A stretch of 64,000 bases of DNA from Catellatospora tritici (GTDB lineage: Bacteria; Actinomycetota; Actinomycetes; Mycobacteriales; Micromonosporaceae). Both the position numbers and the translations under genes were made by a program. The stretch spans positions 451,236 to 515,235 of the forward strand of contig NZ_JAHRCY010000004.1 of assembly GCF_019083965.1 (NCBI RefSeq). The letters are read 5' to 3'. This document shows, piece by piece, positions 31,314 to 40,386 of this stretch (the stretch's first letter is position 1; every line of letters begins with the position of its first letter). The notes under the pieces are model-generated. The model saw only the letters and a list, made by a program, of their open reading frames with translations, ran no database searches and had not been told where the DNA came from.

Positions 31314-32042
31314 TCAGGGCAGCGCGGCGAGCAGGCCCAGGAACTCCAGCCGCTGCGCCGAGGTGAGCGCCTGGTAGATCGGGGCGTCACGGCGGTTCGT
31401 GTCGTCCTCGATCGCCTGGCGCTGCGGGCTGTCGGGGTCGAGGGCGCGCAGCTGGTCGAGGGTGAGTCCGGCCGCGGCCCAGGCGGCGCGGTGGGCGTCG
31501 GCGCGGTGGTGGCGCAGGGCGCCCAGCCGGGTGCACACGCGCAGGGCGTCGGTGGCCTCGGCCGGTTCGTAGACCGGGGTGAGGGTGGCGAACGCGGGGC
31601 CGCCGCTGGCCTGACCGGCTTCGAGCAGGACGGCGAGCAGTTCGGCCAGGCGCGGCAGCGCCGTGAGGCCCGGCATGGTGGGCAGGGTCGTCTGCGCCCA
31701 GTGTTCCTGCGCCGACTCGGCGAGCACCCGCTGGAACTCCAGGGTCAGGTCGCGGCCGGTGTCGGTCAGGTGCCAGGCGCCGTCGGCGTCCCGCACGGCG
31801 ATGCCCTGTTCCAGTTCGGTGGTCATGTCACCGCCGTTGTAGGTGGTGGCGGCGGCGAACCCGGCGGCGTCCATGGGCCGGGCGAGCAGTCCGAAGTAGA
31901 AACTGACCGCGAACCCCGGATTCCTGCCGGTGCGTTCGACCAGGGCGCGCACCTGCGGTATGGAGGCGCGGCGCATGGAGGAGTAGACGCGGTCGACGGC
32001 GGGACGGACGGTCGCGGCGTACTGCGTCGCCGGATCCTGCAT
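31314..32042 (-). CDS. hypothetical protein, possible winged-helix
   Basis: The 242 aa protein has an unrecognised family. Its N-terminal third has LVERTGRNPGFAVSFYFGLLARPM and a wing-like strand turn EQGIAVRDADGAWHLTDTGRDL, which resembles a MarR-type C-terminal wing; the rest is helical with a repeated LAELLAVLLEAG pattern. The start ATG 32042 has GGGGAG 7 bases upstream. It converges with the YbaK gene. Confidence 0.6.
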   Translation of the reverse strand: MQDPATQYAATVRPAVDRVYSSMRRASIPQVRALVERTGRNPGFAVSFYFGLLARPMDAAGFAAATTYNGGDMTTELEQGIAVRDADGAWHLTDTGRDLTLEFQRVLAESAQEHWAQTTLPTMPGLTALPRLAELLAVLLEAGQASGGPAFATLTPVYEPAEATDALRVCTRLGALRHHRADAHRAAWAAAGLTLDQLRALDPDSPQRQAIEDDTNRRDAPIYQALTSAQRLEFLGLLAALP

Positions 32043-32089
32043 GGTTTTCTCCCCGTGATGGTGGCGCGGCATCGGGCCGGCGGGTCACG

Positions 32090-32548
32090 CTAACGCCGTT
32101 CGGGGTCTTGCGCCACTCGGGTGGTCAGGACGATGACGTCCAGCACGCGGTGCCAGTCGAGCTCGGTCATGGACCGGCCGGGGTGAACGGCGGCGACGGC
32201 GGCCATCGCGGCGACGACCCGGTCGCGTACGGCGGGTTCGGGCTGGCCGGTGCGGGCGGCCAGCAGTGCGGTCTCGGCGCCGAAGCGGGGTTGGCGGGTG
32301 AACGCGGGCAGGGTGGCGGGCAGTTCGGGCGGCACGGGGGCGGCGTCGTCGGCCAGTTCCACGCGCAGCCGTCCGCCGAGGGCGCGGGCCAGCGCGGACA
32401 GGGCCGCCAGGGTGGGGTTGCCGCGTCCGTTCTCGAGGTTGGCGATGTAGGGAACGGACAGTCCGGCGTCGGCGGCCACGGCCGCGATGGTGCGTCCGGC
32501 GGCGGTCCGGCGGGCTTTGAGCACCTGACCCCACTCACCTGTTTCCAT
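32090..32548 (-). CDS. XRE-family transcriptional regulator
   Basis: The 152 aa protein has an N-terminal HTH_3 domain (residues 8-62) with recognition region AADAGLSVPYIANLENGRGNPTLAALSALARAL, then a Pro-rich linker and a helical C-terminal domain with DRVVAAMAAVAAVHPGRSMTELDWHRVLDVIVL. It is divergent from the MFS gene with only 49 bp between starts, so it probably regulates that gene and itself. Confidence 0.88.
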   Translation of the reverse strand: METGEWGQVLKARRTAAGRTIAAVAADAGLSVPYIANLENGRGNPTLAALSALARALGGRLRVELADDAAPVPPELPATLPAFTRQPRFGAETALLAARTGQPEPAVRDRVVAAMAAVAAVHPGRSMTELDWHRVLDVIVLTTRVAQDPERR

Positions 32549-32597
32549 GAGAACATATCTTGCCACATTGTGTTCTGTGAGGATAGCTTGCCAAACC
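32549..32597. promoter_or_regulatory. divergent XRE/MFS control region
   Basis: The 49 bp gap contains GAACA...TGTTC (32551-32575, 15 bp spacing) and two direct CTTGCCA repeats (32559-32565 and 32587-32593, 28 bp apart). The second overlaps the TAGCTT -10 of the MFS gene. The repeats are candidate operator sites. Confidence 0.5.
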
Positions 32598-33782
32598 ATG
32601 GGGATTCTTCGCGACAGCCGCGACTTCCGGCTGCTGTGGGCGGGCGCCGCGGTGTCGCAACTGGGTACGTACCTGCTGGTCATCGCCGTGCCCGCACACC
32701 TGTACGCGAGCACCGGGTCGGCGTTGGCGCCCGGGTTCGCGCTGGCCGTGCAGGGCCTGCCCGCGGTGCTGCTCGGCCCGTGGGCCGGGCTGCTCGCCGA
32801 CCGGTACAGCCGCCGCACGCTGCTGGCGGTCGGCAACGTCGTCGCCGCGGCCGGGGTGCTGCTGATGGCGGCCGGAACCACGTGGGTGTACGCCGGACTG
32901 CTGGTCGAAAGCATCGCGGCCGTGCTGCTCGCCCCCGCCGCGCGGGCGCTGATCCCGGCGGTGGCCGCCGACCGGCTGGTCGAGGCGAACTCCGTCAACG
33001 CGTTCACCTTCGGGGCGGCCCGGCTGGCCGGACCACCACTGGGCACCCTGCTCTACGCCCAGACCGGCCTCGGCACCATCGTCACCGTCGACGCGGCCAC
33101 CTATCTGCTCGCGGCGCTCGCGGCGGTGGCCCTGTCCCGGCGGCCCGTCGCGGCCACCCCGCGGGCCGGGGAGCCGGTCGGCAGCGCCCTGGCCGCCGGG
33201 CTGCGCTACGTCACGGCGACCCCGATCCTGCGTGGGCTGCTGGCGACCAGTTGGGCGTTCTGGATGCTCAACGCGGCGCTGAGCGCACTGCTGGTGCCGT
33301 ACCTGGTGCGGCTGCTGCACCGGCCCGGCCCGGACCTGGGCTGGCTCATCGGCGGGCTGGGCGCGGGCTACCTGGCCGGGGCGGCACTCAGCCGCAAGGT
33401 GGCGCACCTGCCGACCCGCACGGTCCTGGTCACCGCGTACACGGCCGTCGCCGCGGCGTTCCTGGTGCTGTTCAACGCCCCGAACCTGGTCGTCGCCGCG
33501 CTCGCCGCGGCCGCCGCCGGTGTCCCGGGCGCGGTCGCCGGGGTGACCGTGCAGACCGCGCTGCCCCGGCACACCCCGGACCGGGTCCTGGGCCGGGTCA
33601 GTGCCGCGTTCTACGCCGGCGACGCCGTCGCGCTGGTCACCGGCGCGCTGCTGGCCACGGCGGTGGCCGGGGCCGGGCTGGCGCTGGTGCTCAACCTGCT
33701 CAGCCTCGCCGTGGCGGCGGTCGCGGCCGCCGGACTGTGGCTGCTGCCCGCGGCGCCCGTCACACCCGCGAGTGTCGCGTAG
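32598..33782 (+). CDS. MFS transporter
   Basis: The 394 aa protein has 12 hydrophobic segments with the MFS motif A GLLADRYSRRTLL near residues 67-79 (loop 2-3), and LLWAGAAVSQLGTYLLVIAVPAHLY as helix 1, typical of enterobactin-exporter-like (MFS_3) drug exporters. The substrate is unknown. The start ATG 32598 is fixed by the short divergent intergenic region. Confidence 0.9.
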   Translation: MGILRDSRDFRLLWAGAAVSQLGTYLLVIAVPAHLYASTGSALAPGFALAVQGLPAVLLGPWAGLLADRYSRRTLLAVGNVVAAAGVLLMAAGTTWVYAGLLVESIAAVLLAPAARALIPAVAADRLVEANSVNAFTFGAARLAGPPLGTLLYAQTGLGTIVTVDAATYLLAALAAVALSRRPVAATPRAGEPVGSALAAGLRYVTATPILRGLLATSWAFWMLNAALSALLVPYLVRLLHRPGPDLGWLIGGLGAGYLAGAALSRKVAHLPTRTVLVTAYTAVAAAFLVLFNAPNLVVAALAAAAAGVPGAVAGVTVQTALPRHTPDRVLGRVSAAFYAGDAVALVTGALLATAVAGAGLALVLNLLSLAVAAVAAAGLWLLPAAPVTPASVA

Positions 33783-33850
33783 TGCACGCCACAGCCAAAC
33801 TGTCGGCTGCCTCGCAGCGCCGCAGGCCCCGACCGGTCCACCATTGACAC

Positions 33851-34315
33851 ATGTCATCCCCAGCCGAGCAGCTGCTCACCGAACCGCTCGTGGTCGCACG
33901 CGCGGCGACCTTCGCTGTCGTGCTGCTCGTGCTGTACGTCGGGCACCAGGTCGGCGACCATGTGGCCCAGACCGACCACCAGGCCGAGGGCAAGGCCGAG
34001 GCCGGCGGGCGCGGTTGGCGGGCCATGGCCGGGCACCTGTTCGGCTACCACCTGACCCTGCTGGTGCTGCTGCTGGGCACCACCACCCTGCTCGGTCTGC
34101 CGCTGTCGTGGACCGGACTGGGCGCCGGGCTCGGTTTCTCGCTGGCCACGCACGGACTGCTGGACCGGCGCTGGCCGGTGCGGGCGATCCTGCGCGCCAC
34201 CGGCTCGCCCCGCTTCGCCGAACTGACCACCCCCGTCAGCGGCATGTACGCCGCCGACCAGGCCCTGCACCTGGCCGCACTGCTGATCTCCGCGCTGCTG
34301 ATCGTCGGCCTGTGA
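33851..34315 (+). CDS. DUF3307-like membrane protein
   Basis: The 154 aa protein has about four hydrophobic segments. The motif LYVGHQVGDHVAQTDHQAEGK in helix 1, followed by AMAGHLFGYHLTLLV, has the spaced His/Asp/Gln pattern typical of DUF3307. DQALHLAALLISALLIV ends the chain. The function is unknown. Confidence 0.65.
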   Translation: MSSPAEQLLTEPLVVARAATFAVVLLVLYVGHQVGDHVAQTDHQAEGKAEAGGRGWRAMAGHLFGYHLTLLVLLLGTTTLLGLPLSWTGLGAGLGFSLATHGLLDRRWPVRAILRATGSPRFAELTTPVSGMYAADQALHLAALLISALLIVGL

Positions 34316-34337
34316 CCCGGCCGGTACCGTGACCGGC

Positions 34338-35294
34338 ATGCCCGACACGGTGGTCCCCGACTGGGACGCGGCGCTGAGCTGGATCGACACCGCACTGGCG
34401 GCGGGCGGGCGGCATCGGACCGGGCCCGTCGCGCAGACCCGGGTGCGGCCCTGGTCACTGCTGGCCCGGGTACCCGTCGACGGCACCGAGCTGTGGTTCA
34501 AAGCCAACGGCCCCTGCTCGACGTACGAGGCCGCGCTCATGGCGGCGCTGGCCCGCTGGGCACCGGGCCGGGTGCTCGAACCGATCGCGGTCGAGCCGGA
34601 GCGCGGCTGGTCGCTGCTGCCCGACGGCGGCACGACGCTGCGCCGGGCCGCCCCGGACGACCCCGGGCACTGGGCGCCGATGCTGACCCGCCACGCCGAG
34701 CTGCAACGCGACCTCACCGGCCACACCGGGCGGATGCTGGCGCTGGGCGTGCCGGACATGCGTCCCGAGCGGTTGCCGGGGCACCTGGCCGCGCTGCTGG
34801 ACGATCCGCTCGTGCGCGCGACCATGCCCGCGGCGCGGCTGGCCGCGCTGCGGGCGCGGCAACCGCTGTTCGCCGAGGCGTGCGCCCGGCTCGGTGACAG
34901 CCCGGTCCCGGCGTCGGTGCAGCACGACGACCTGTACGACGGCAACGTGCTGGTCGGCGACGGCTGGCGGTTCTTCGACTGGGGCGACGCGTCGGTCGGC
35001 CACCCGTTCGGGGTGCTGCTGGTCGCGCTGCGGGTGGCCGCCGACCGGTACGGCCTGCCACCGGGCGACCCGGTGCTGCGGCGGTTGCGCGACGCGTACC
35101 TGCAGCCGTGGACCGGCCACGCCGACCCGGCCCGGCTGCGTCAGGACGTGACATCGGCGCTGGCCGGGGCGAAGGTCAGCCGGGCGGTGTCGTGGCGGCG
35201 TTCGCTCGACGGTGTCGACGACGCGGCGCTGGCCGAGTACGGCGGTGAGGTCGCCGACTGGCTGGGGCTGCTGCTCGAACCGGACCTGGTGTGA
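34338..35294 (+). CDS. phosphotransferase-family kinase
   Basis: The protein (about 318 aa) has the APH fold. The N-lobe carries ELWFKANGP (ATP-binding Lys) and YEAALMAALARWAPGRVLEPIAVE. Brenner's motif is VQHDDLYDGNVLV and the metal site is RFFDWGDASVGHPF. The substrate is unknown. ATG 34338 is chosen because TACCGT sits 7 bases upstream; GTG 34329 overlaps that -10. Confidence 0.88.
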   Translation: MPDTVVPDWDAALSWIDTALAAGGRHRTGPVAQTRVRPWSLLARVPVDGTELWFKANGPCSTYEAALMAALARWAPGRVLEPIAVEPERGWSLLPDGGTTLRRAAPDDPGHWAPMLTRHAELQRDLTGHTGRMLALGVPDMRPERLPGHLAALLDDPLVRATMPAARLAALRARQPLFAEACARLGDSPVPASVQHDDLYDGNVLVGDGWRFFDWGDASVGHPFGVLLVALRVAADRYGLPPGDPVLRRLRDAYLQPWTGHADPARLRQDVTSALAGAKVSRAVSWRRSLDGVDDAALAEYGGEVADWLGLLLEPDLV

Positions 35295-35295
35295 G

Positions 35296-36750
35296 CTACC
35301 CGGCCCGGCGCAGCTGCGCCAGCAGCGCCGTCGCCGACGGGGCGCGGCCCAGGACGTCACGCAGCACCTGACCGCAGCCACGCGACAGGCCCCACCGGTA
35401 GACGTGTGCGCTGACCCAGCCGTACCAGCCGGGATCACCGCCGGTCCAGTCACCGCGTACGGCGCGGACCGCCGCGCGCAGGTCGGCGGCGATGATCGGT
35501 CCGAGCGCATAGTTGACCATGTAGCCGGGTTCCTGGACGAGCTGGCCCCGCATCGCCCACCAGGACAGCTCCGGATGCGCCACGACACCCAGGTAGGTCG
35601 AGGTCAGCTCAGCCCACACGTCGTTGGGGCGCCGGGTGGGGTCGGCGTGCAGCCGGATCTCCAGCAGCGCCCAGCACACGTCGAGCATGACGTCGGCGTA
35701 GCGGTCGCGCAGCGACACCGGCTCGGGCACCTCGCCGCCCAGCCAGCGGCGCTGCCACGCCGGTTCGGCCGTGTCCAGCGCGGTCAGCTCCGCGACGGCC
35801 TCGGTGAACGCGTCGCTGTCGGGCCAGTCGGCGTACGCGGGGCGGGTGTCGATCGCGGCGACGTGCAGGGCGTGCCCGGTTTCGTGCACCAGTTCGGTCA
35901 ACTCCCCCAGCCCGCCCGCGGTGTAGGTGCCCAGCACCCACGGCTGGGCGCGGCGGCCGGGCCGGGGCCGGGAACCGAACGTCGTGTAGGCGACCGGGAC
36001 CGGTGGCCGGTCGGGCCTGGGTGCGGTGTCGTAGCGAACGTCGAGGGCGGCCGGGTCGGCACCGAGCGCGGCGTGGTAGGCGTCGGACAGCGGCCGCAGC
36101 CGCCCGACCGGGGTGGCCTCACGCAGCACGCGGGCGGTGGTGCCGTGGACGTACCACCAGTCCCAGGGTTCGATCGGGTCGCGGGCGGCGCTGACCTGCC
36201 GCCACGTGTCGAGGACGGCGACCAGGTCCGGTTCGACCGACGCCGGGTCCAGGCCGAGCGCGGTCGCGTTGGCGGCGACCGGGCCGCCGCCGGCCCACCG
36301 GCGGGCGCTGTCCGGCAGCATCCGCCGGTACGGGCTGTCGTCGCCGTCGCCGTCGATCGCGGCCCATACCGGCCGCAGCGCCAGGAACAGGTCCCGGCGC
36401 GTGTGCGGGTCGGGTTCCCGGCCGAGCAGTCCGAGCACCGCGAGCCGGGTCAGCCGCTGCCCACCGACGTGCACGGCGCCCTGCTCACGCGCGTACGCCC
36501 GCTCGATCTCGGCCAGGTCCTCACCGCCGCCGCCCGACGCGGGCCCGGCCCACGCCAGCATCGCGGCCACCGCCGGGTCGTCGGTGCCGCCGAGCGCGAC
36601 CAGGTCCGCCCGGACCCGGTCGCGGGCCTGGGCCGCGCGCGCGGTCAGGTCCGGGTCGCCGGGGCCGAGGGCGGCGGCGAGCTCGGCCCGGTCGTCGAGC
36701 TCGCGGGCGTGCAGGTACGCGGCTTCGAGGGCGGTGCGGGCGGCGGGCAT
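35296..36750 (-). CDS. M3-like gluzincin metallopeptidase
   Basis: The 484 aa largely helical protein has the zinc motif LVHETGHALH near residue 283, and a downstream glutamate region (AFTEAVAELTALD) that can supply the third ligand. Length and helical build resemble oligoendopeptidase/carboxypeptidase Taq-type enzymes of clan MA. There is no signal peptide. TATCGT is 7 bases before ATG 36750. It converges with the phosphotransferase gene with 1 bp between. Confidence 0.8.
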   Translation of the reverse strand: MPAARTALEAAYLHARELDDRAELAAALGPGDPDLTARAAQARDRVRADLVALGGTDDPAVAAMLAWAGPASGGGGEDLAEIERAYAREQGAVHVGGQRLTRLAVLGLLGREPDPHTRRDLFLALRPVWAAIDGDGDDSPYRRMLPDSARRWAGGGPVAANATALGLDPASVEPDLVAVLDTWRQVSAARDPIEPWDWWYVHGTTARVLREATPVGRLRPLSDAYHAALGADPAALDVRYDTAPRPDRPPVPVAYTTFGSRPRPGRRAQPWVLGTYTAGGLGELTELVHETGHALHVAAIDTRPAYADWPDSDAFTEAVAELTALDTAEPAWQRRWLGGEVPEPVSLRDRYADVMLDVCWALLEIRLHADPTRRPNDVWAELTSTYLGVVAHPELSWWAMRGQLVQEPGYMVNYALGPIIAADLRAAVRAVRGDWTGGDPGWYGWVSAHVYRWGLSRGCGQVLRDVLGRAPSATALLAQLRRAG

Positions 36751-36815
36751 GGCCGAGACGATAGATGATCCGCTGGGCGGACTCCGGCCGTCCCGGATGG
36801 CGGTACAGTGCGGCC

Positions 36816-37844
36816 GTGGCAGCCCAGACGAATTCCCTCGCGCTGCGGGCCCGCCTGGCGGCCTGGCGGTACGCGTTCCTCACCACCAACCCGCCGGAGC
36901 AGGGTGTCGTCGACGGCGTCACCCGCTGGCTGGTCGTCACCCGAGCCGGGGTGCTGCCGATGACACTGACCTCGGGGATCCTGGCGGTGCTGCTGGCCGT
37001 GATCGCCGATGTGCGCGTCGACTGGCTCAACGTGACCCTGGCCGTGGTCGGCATCGTGGTCGCGCACCTGGCCAACAACCTGATGAACGACCTGGCCGAC
37101 ACGGCCGTCGGCAACGACACCGAGAACTATCCGCGCACCCTGTACGCCCCGCATCCGATCCTGGCCGGGCTGGTCACCAGGAAGCAGCTCGTCGTCGGCA
37201 TCCTGCTGTGTCAGGTGCTGGACCTGGCCATCATGGTCACGCTGGTGGTGCGGCAGGACTGGTGGATCGTCGCGTTCGCCCTGGGTGGGCTGTTCCTGTC
37301 GTGGGCGTACACCGCGCCGCCGCTGCGGCTGAAGAAGATCGGCCTCGGTGAGCTGGACGTGCTGCTGACCTGGGGCCCGCTGATGGTCGGCGGGGTGTAC
37401 TACGCCGGTACGGGCACGCTGCCGTGGCAGGTCCTGGCCGCCGCGACCGTGTACGCGCTGCTGCCCACGACGGTGCTGATGGCCAAGCACATCGACAAGC
37501 TGCCGTATGACGGCCCGGCGGGCACCAGGACGTTCCCGGTGCTGATCGGCGAACCCGCCGCCAAGCGGCTCACCCAGGCCATGATGATCGCGTTCTACGT
37601 CGGGGTGGCGGTGCTGGTCGCGGTCCGGGCGCTGCCGTGGACCGCGCTGCTGGTGCTGCTCGCGGTACCGATGCTGGTGAAGGTGGTGGCCGCGTTCAAC
37701 CGGCCGGTGCCTGCCGAGCCGCCCGCCGACAACCCGGTATGGCCGCTGTGGTGGGCGCCGATCGCGTTCCTGCACACCCGCCGCGCCGGCGGCCTGCTCC
37801 TGCTCGGCCTGCTCGCCTGGGCCGGGTACAGCTGGGTGCGCTGA
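36816..37844 (+). CDS. UbiA-family prenyltransferase
   Basis: The 342 aa integral membrane protein has 8-9 helices. The first Asp-rich motif is ANNLMNDLADTAVGND and the second is KHIDKLPYDGPAGTRTFPV, which bind the prenyl diphosphate Mg ions. The YTAPPLRLKKIGLGELDV segment is seen in MenA-type members. The aromatic acceptor is unknown. TACAGT lies 6 bases before GTG 36816. Confidence 0.9.
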   Translation: MAAQTNSLALRARLAAWRYAFLTTNPPEQGVVDGVTRWLVVTRAGVLPMTLTSGILAVLLAVIADVRVDWLNVTLAVVGIVVAHLANNLMNDLADTAVGNDTENYPRTLYAPHPILAGLVTRKQLVVGILLCQVLDLAIMVTLVVRQDWWIVAFALGGLFLSWAYTAPPLRLKKIGLGELDVLLTWGPLMVGGVYYAGTGTLPWQVLAAATVYALLPTTVLMAKHIDKLPYDGPAGTRTFPVLIGEPAAKRLTQAMMIAFYVGVAVLVAVRALPWTALLVLLAVPMLVKVVAAFNRPVPAEPPADNPVWPLWWAPIAFLHTRRAGGLLLLGLLAWAGYSWVR

Positions 37845-37909
37845 CGCGCGGGGTCGACCGCCCGCCCGCGGATGAGGGCATACACGCCGGCCCTGCCGGA
37901 TCCTGTTGA

Positions 37910-38638
37910 CTACTGCAGCCACCAGGGGTCGCGCGGCACCTCACCGGGCGCGGGCCACGGATTCGTCGGCGGGACGCCGCCGCCCCAGATCCACAGGGCC
38001 GGGAACAGCGACGCCATGGCCACCAGCGCGACGGGGCCGCCGAGCTCGTCCAGCTGGCAGATGATGATCGTGATCCCCGCGAGGGCCGGCACCAGCCAGC
38101 GCCAGGTCCAGCCGCGGTCGGTGACGGCGGGGAACTCGTACAGCGTCGTGAACAGCGGGTTGAGCCCCCGACCCGCCGCGGTGGCGGGCCACAGCCGCCC
38201 GAATCCGGGCACGTCCACCACGAACATCGACTTCAGGCCGGGGCAGCGGCGCACGGTGGCCTCCCGCGGCGCCGAGCCCACCCGCAGGAACCACGGCTCG
38301 TAGACGACGCGCTGGTAGTAGACGTCGCCATCGGTGTCGTGCACCCGCAGGTACCCGCTGTACACGCCGACCCGGGTCGGCGTGCACACCATCGCGCGGA
38401 CGGTGAGCCGGCGCGGTGCCGCCAGCACGGACAGCGCGCAGCGCAGCAGCCGGATCAGCCAGAACCACAGCAGAGGCACGCCGAAGAGCAGGTAGCCGAC
38501 GATCGGCACCCACTTGCCGTCGCTGGGCGGCGGCTGCTCGCCGAGCTGCCACAGCAGCCGGCCGGTGAAGCCCGCGAGGGCGACGACGGAGATCACCGCG
38601 AGTTCGGCGCCGGGTCCGAACCGTGACTGCCGCTCCAT
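37910..38638 (-). CDS. hypothetical membrane protein
   Basis: The 242 aa protein has two N-terminal helices (about 12-30, 46-63), a central beta-rich cytoplasmic or external domain (75-175, with VGVYSGYLRVHDTDGDVYYQRVVYEP) and two C-terminal helices (180-215), ending in a Trp/Pro-rich tail. It resembles PH-like domain membrane proteins, but the family is unrecognised. Confidence 0.65.
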   Translation of the reverse strand: MERQSRFGPGAELAVISVVALAGFTGRLLWQLGEQPPPSDGKWVPIVGYLLFGVPLLWFWLIRLLRCALSVLAAPRRLTVRAMVCTPTRVGVYSGYLRVHDTDGDVYYQRVVYEPWFLRVGSAPREATVRRCPGLKSMFVVDVPGFGRLWPATAAGRGLNPLFTTLYEFPAVTDRGWTWRWLVPALAGITIIICQLDELGGPVALVAMASLFPALWIWGGGVPPTNPWPAPGEVPRDPWWLQ

Positions 38639-38700
38639 GGCTGCCCACCGTAGCGACCAATGTCAATGGTTGAGGCCGGGACGGGTTTCGGGCGTTCCGG

Positions 38701-39849
38701 TCAACCCGTGCGCAGCTGCGCGTTGAGCCGTGCGGCCTGTCGCGTGAGGTGGTCGCGTTCGGGGAGGTTGGGCGCCGATCGGGCGGCCTCGGCGTAGAGC
38801 CGTGCCGCGGTGACCGGGTCACCGTCACGCTCGTGCAGGTACGCCGCGGCCGCGGTGTGGCGGGGCAGCGCGGGGTCGAGCAGCGCCAACGCGGCCAGAC
38901 CGGCCCGCGGGCCGTCGGCCTCGCCGACGGCGACAGCCCGGTTGAGACGGGCCACCGGGCTGTCGGTGAGGCGCACCAGTTCGTCGTACCACTCGACGAT
39001 CTGCACCCAGTCGGTCTCCTCGGCCGCCTGGGCGTCGGCGTGCAGCGCCGCGATGGCGGCCTGGGCCTGGAACTCGCCCAGCCGGTCGCGGGCGAGGGCC
39101 GCCTGGAGCACGTCGACGCCCTCGGCTATCAGCCGGGTGTTCCACCGGCCGCGGTCCTGCTCGGCGAGGGGCACGAGCCTGCCGTCGGAGCTCATCCGGG
39201 CCGGGCGCCGGGCGTGGTGCAGCAGCATGAGCGCGAGCAGCCCCGCGGCCTCCTCGTGGTTGGTCTTGGCCGCCAGTTGGCGGGTGAGCCGGATCGCCTC
39301 GGCGGCGAGGTCGACGTCGCCGGAGTAGCCCTCGTTGAAGACCAGGTAGAGCACGCGCAGCACCGTGGCGACGTCCCCGGGCTGGTTGAAGCGGACGCCC
39401 GAGACGGTCCGCTTGGCCCTGCTGATGCGCTGCGCCATGGTCGCCTCCGGCACGAGGTAGGCCAAGGCGATCTGACGCGTGGTCAGGCCGCCGACCGCGC
39501 GCAGCGTGAGCGCGACGGCCGAGGCCGGGGTCAGGGACGGGTGCGCGCACAGGAAGTAGAGCCGCAGCGTGTCGTCCACCGCCTCGACCGGGCCGGGCAT
39601 GGGCTCGACCTCGACGCGTATCTCACGGTGTCGCCGGGAAGCGTCGGCGCGGGCGACGTCGAGGAACTTCCGCCAGGCCACGGTGACCAGCCAGCCTTTG
39701 GGGTCGCGCGGCGGGTCGTCCGGCCACCCGCGTACGGCCTCGAGCAGTGCGTCCTGGACGGCGTCCTCGGCCGCCGCGAAGTCGGCTCCGCGGCGGACGA
39801 GGACTCCGATCACCGCGGGCACCAGCTCCCGCAGCAGCGACTCGTTCAC
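38701..39849 (-). CDS. ECF42-type RNA polymerase sigma factor
   Basis: The 382 aa protein has sigma region 2 (AAEDAVQDALLEAVRGWP, GWLVTVAWRKFLD) and region 4 (GLTTRQIALAYLVPEATMAQRISRAKRTV). A long C-terminal TPR-like extension (about 185-382) is typical of the ECF42 group. That group lacks an anti-sigma factor and is encoded with DGPF proteins. The GTG overlaps the DGPF gene's stop by 4 bp (GTGA). Confidence 0.9.
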   Translation of the reverse strand: MNESLLRELVPAVIGVLVRRGADFAAAEDAVQDALLEAVRGWPDDPPRDPKGWLVTVAWRKFLDVARADASRRHREIRVEVEPMPGPVEAVDDTLRLYFLCAHPSLTPASAVALTLRAVGGLTTRQIALAYLVPEATMAQRISRAKRTVSGVRFNQPGDVATVLRVLYLVFNEGYSGDVDLAAEAIRLTRQLAAKTNHEEAAGLLALMLLHHARRPARMSSDGRLVPLAEQDRGRWNTRLIAEGVDVLQAALARDRLGEFQAQAAIAALHADAQAAEETDWVQIVEWYDELVRLTDSPVARLNRAVAVGEADGPRAGLAALALLDPALPRHTAAAAYLHERDGDPVTAARLYAEAARSAPNLPERDHLTRQAARLNAQLRTG

Positions 39850-40253
39850 TCGGTCACCGTGGGCGCCTCGGACAGGAACGGGCGCACCTCGAGCCACTCG
39901 TGGATCGGCTTGCCACCCGCACCCGGCGCCGCGGACAGCTCGCCGGCCAGCTCGAGCGCCCGCTCGTAGGTGTCGACGTCGATCACCATCCAGCCGGCGA
40001 TCAGGTCCTTGGTCTCCGCGAATGGGCCGTCCGTGACCGGCGGCCGCCCCTCGCCGTCGTAGCGGACGAACGTCCCCTGCGGCGACAGTGCCTGGCCGTC
40101 GACGAACTCACCGGTGCCCTCGAGCCGAGCGGCGAAGTCCCGCATGTACTGCATGTGGGCCGCGACCTCCTCCGGCGCCCACTGGTCCATCGGCACGTCG
40201 TTGACCGCCGCCGGCGCGCCCCGGTAGTGCTTGAGCAGCAGGTACTTGGCCAT
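39846..40253 (-). CDS. YCII-related DGPF protein
   Basis: The 135 aa protein starts MAKYLLLKHYRGAP and contains PPVTDGPFAETKDLIAGWMVIDVD, with the name-giving DGPF motif, and ends KPIHEWLEVRPF. It has the dimeric alpha/beta barrel of YCII proteins. ATG 40253 follows GGAGG at 6 bases. It is the first gene of the ECF42 operon. Confidence 0.92.
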   Translation of the reverse strand: MAKYLLLKHYRGAPAAVNDVPMDQWAPEEVAAHMQYMRDFAARLEGTGEFVDGQALSPQGTFVRYDGEGRPPVTDGPFAETKDLIAGWMVIDVDTYERALELAGELSAAPGAGGKPIHEWLEVRPFLSEAPTVTE

Positions 40254-40386
40254 CATGTTCCTCCTTGGTGCGGTACGACCCATTGTGGCCGTGTTCACCA
40301 CCGGGGACGGAGCCGCACGTGGTTTCTCGACATGCCGCCGCGACGTTTTCCGGGCGGATTTTCACCCGAACGGTCGCGCCGGGCCG

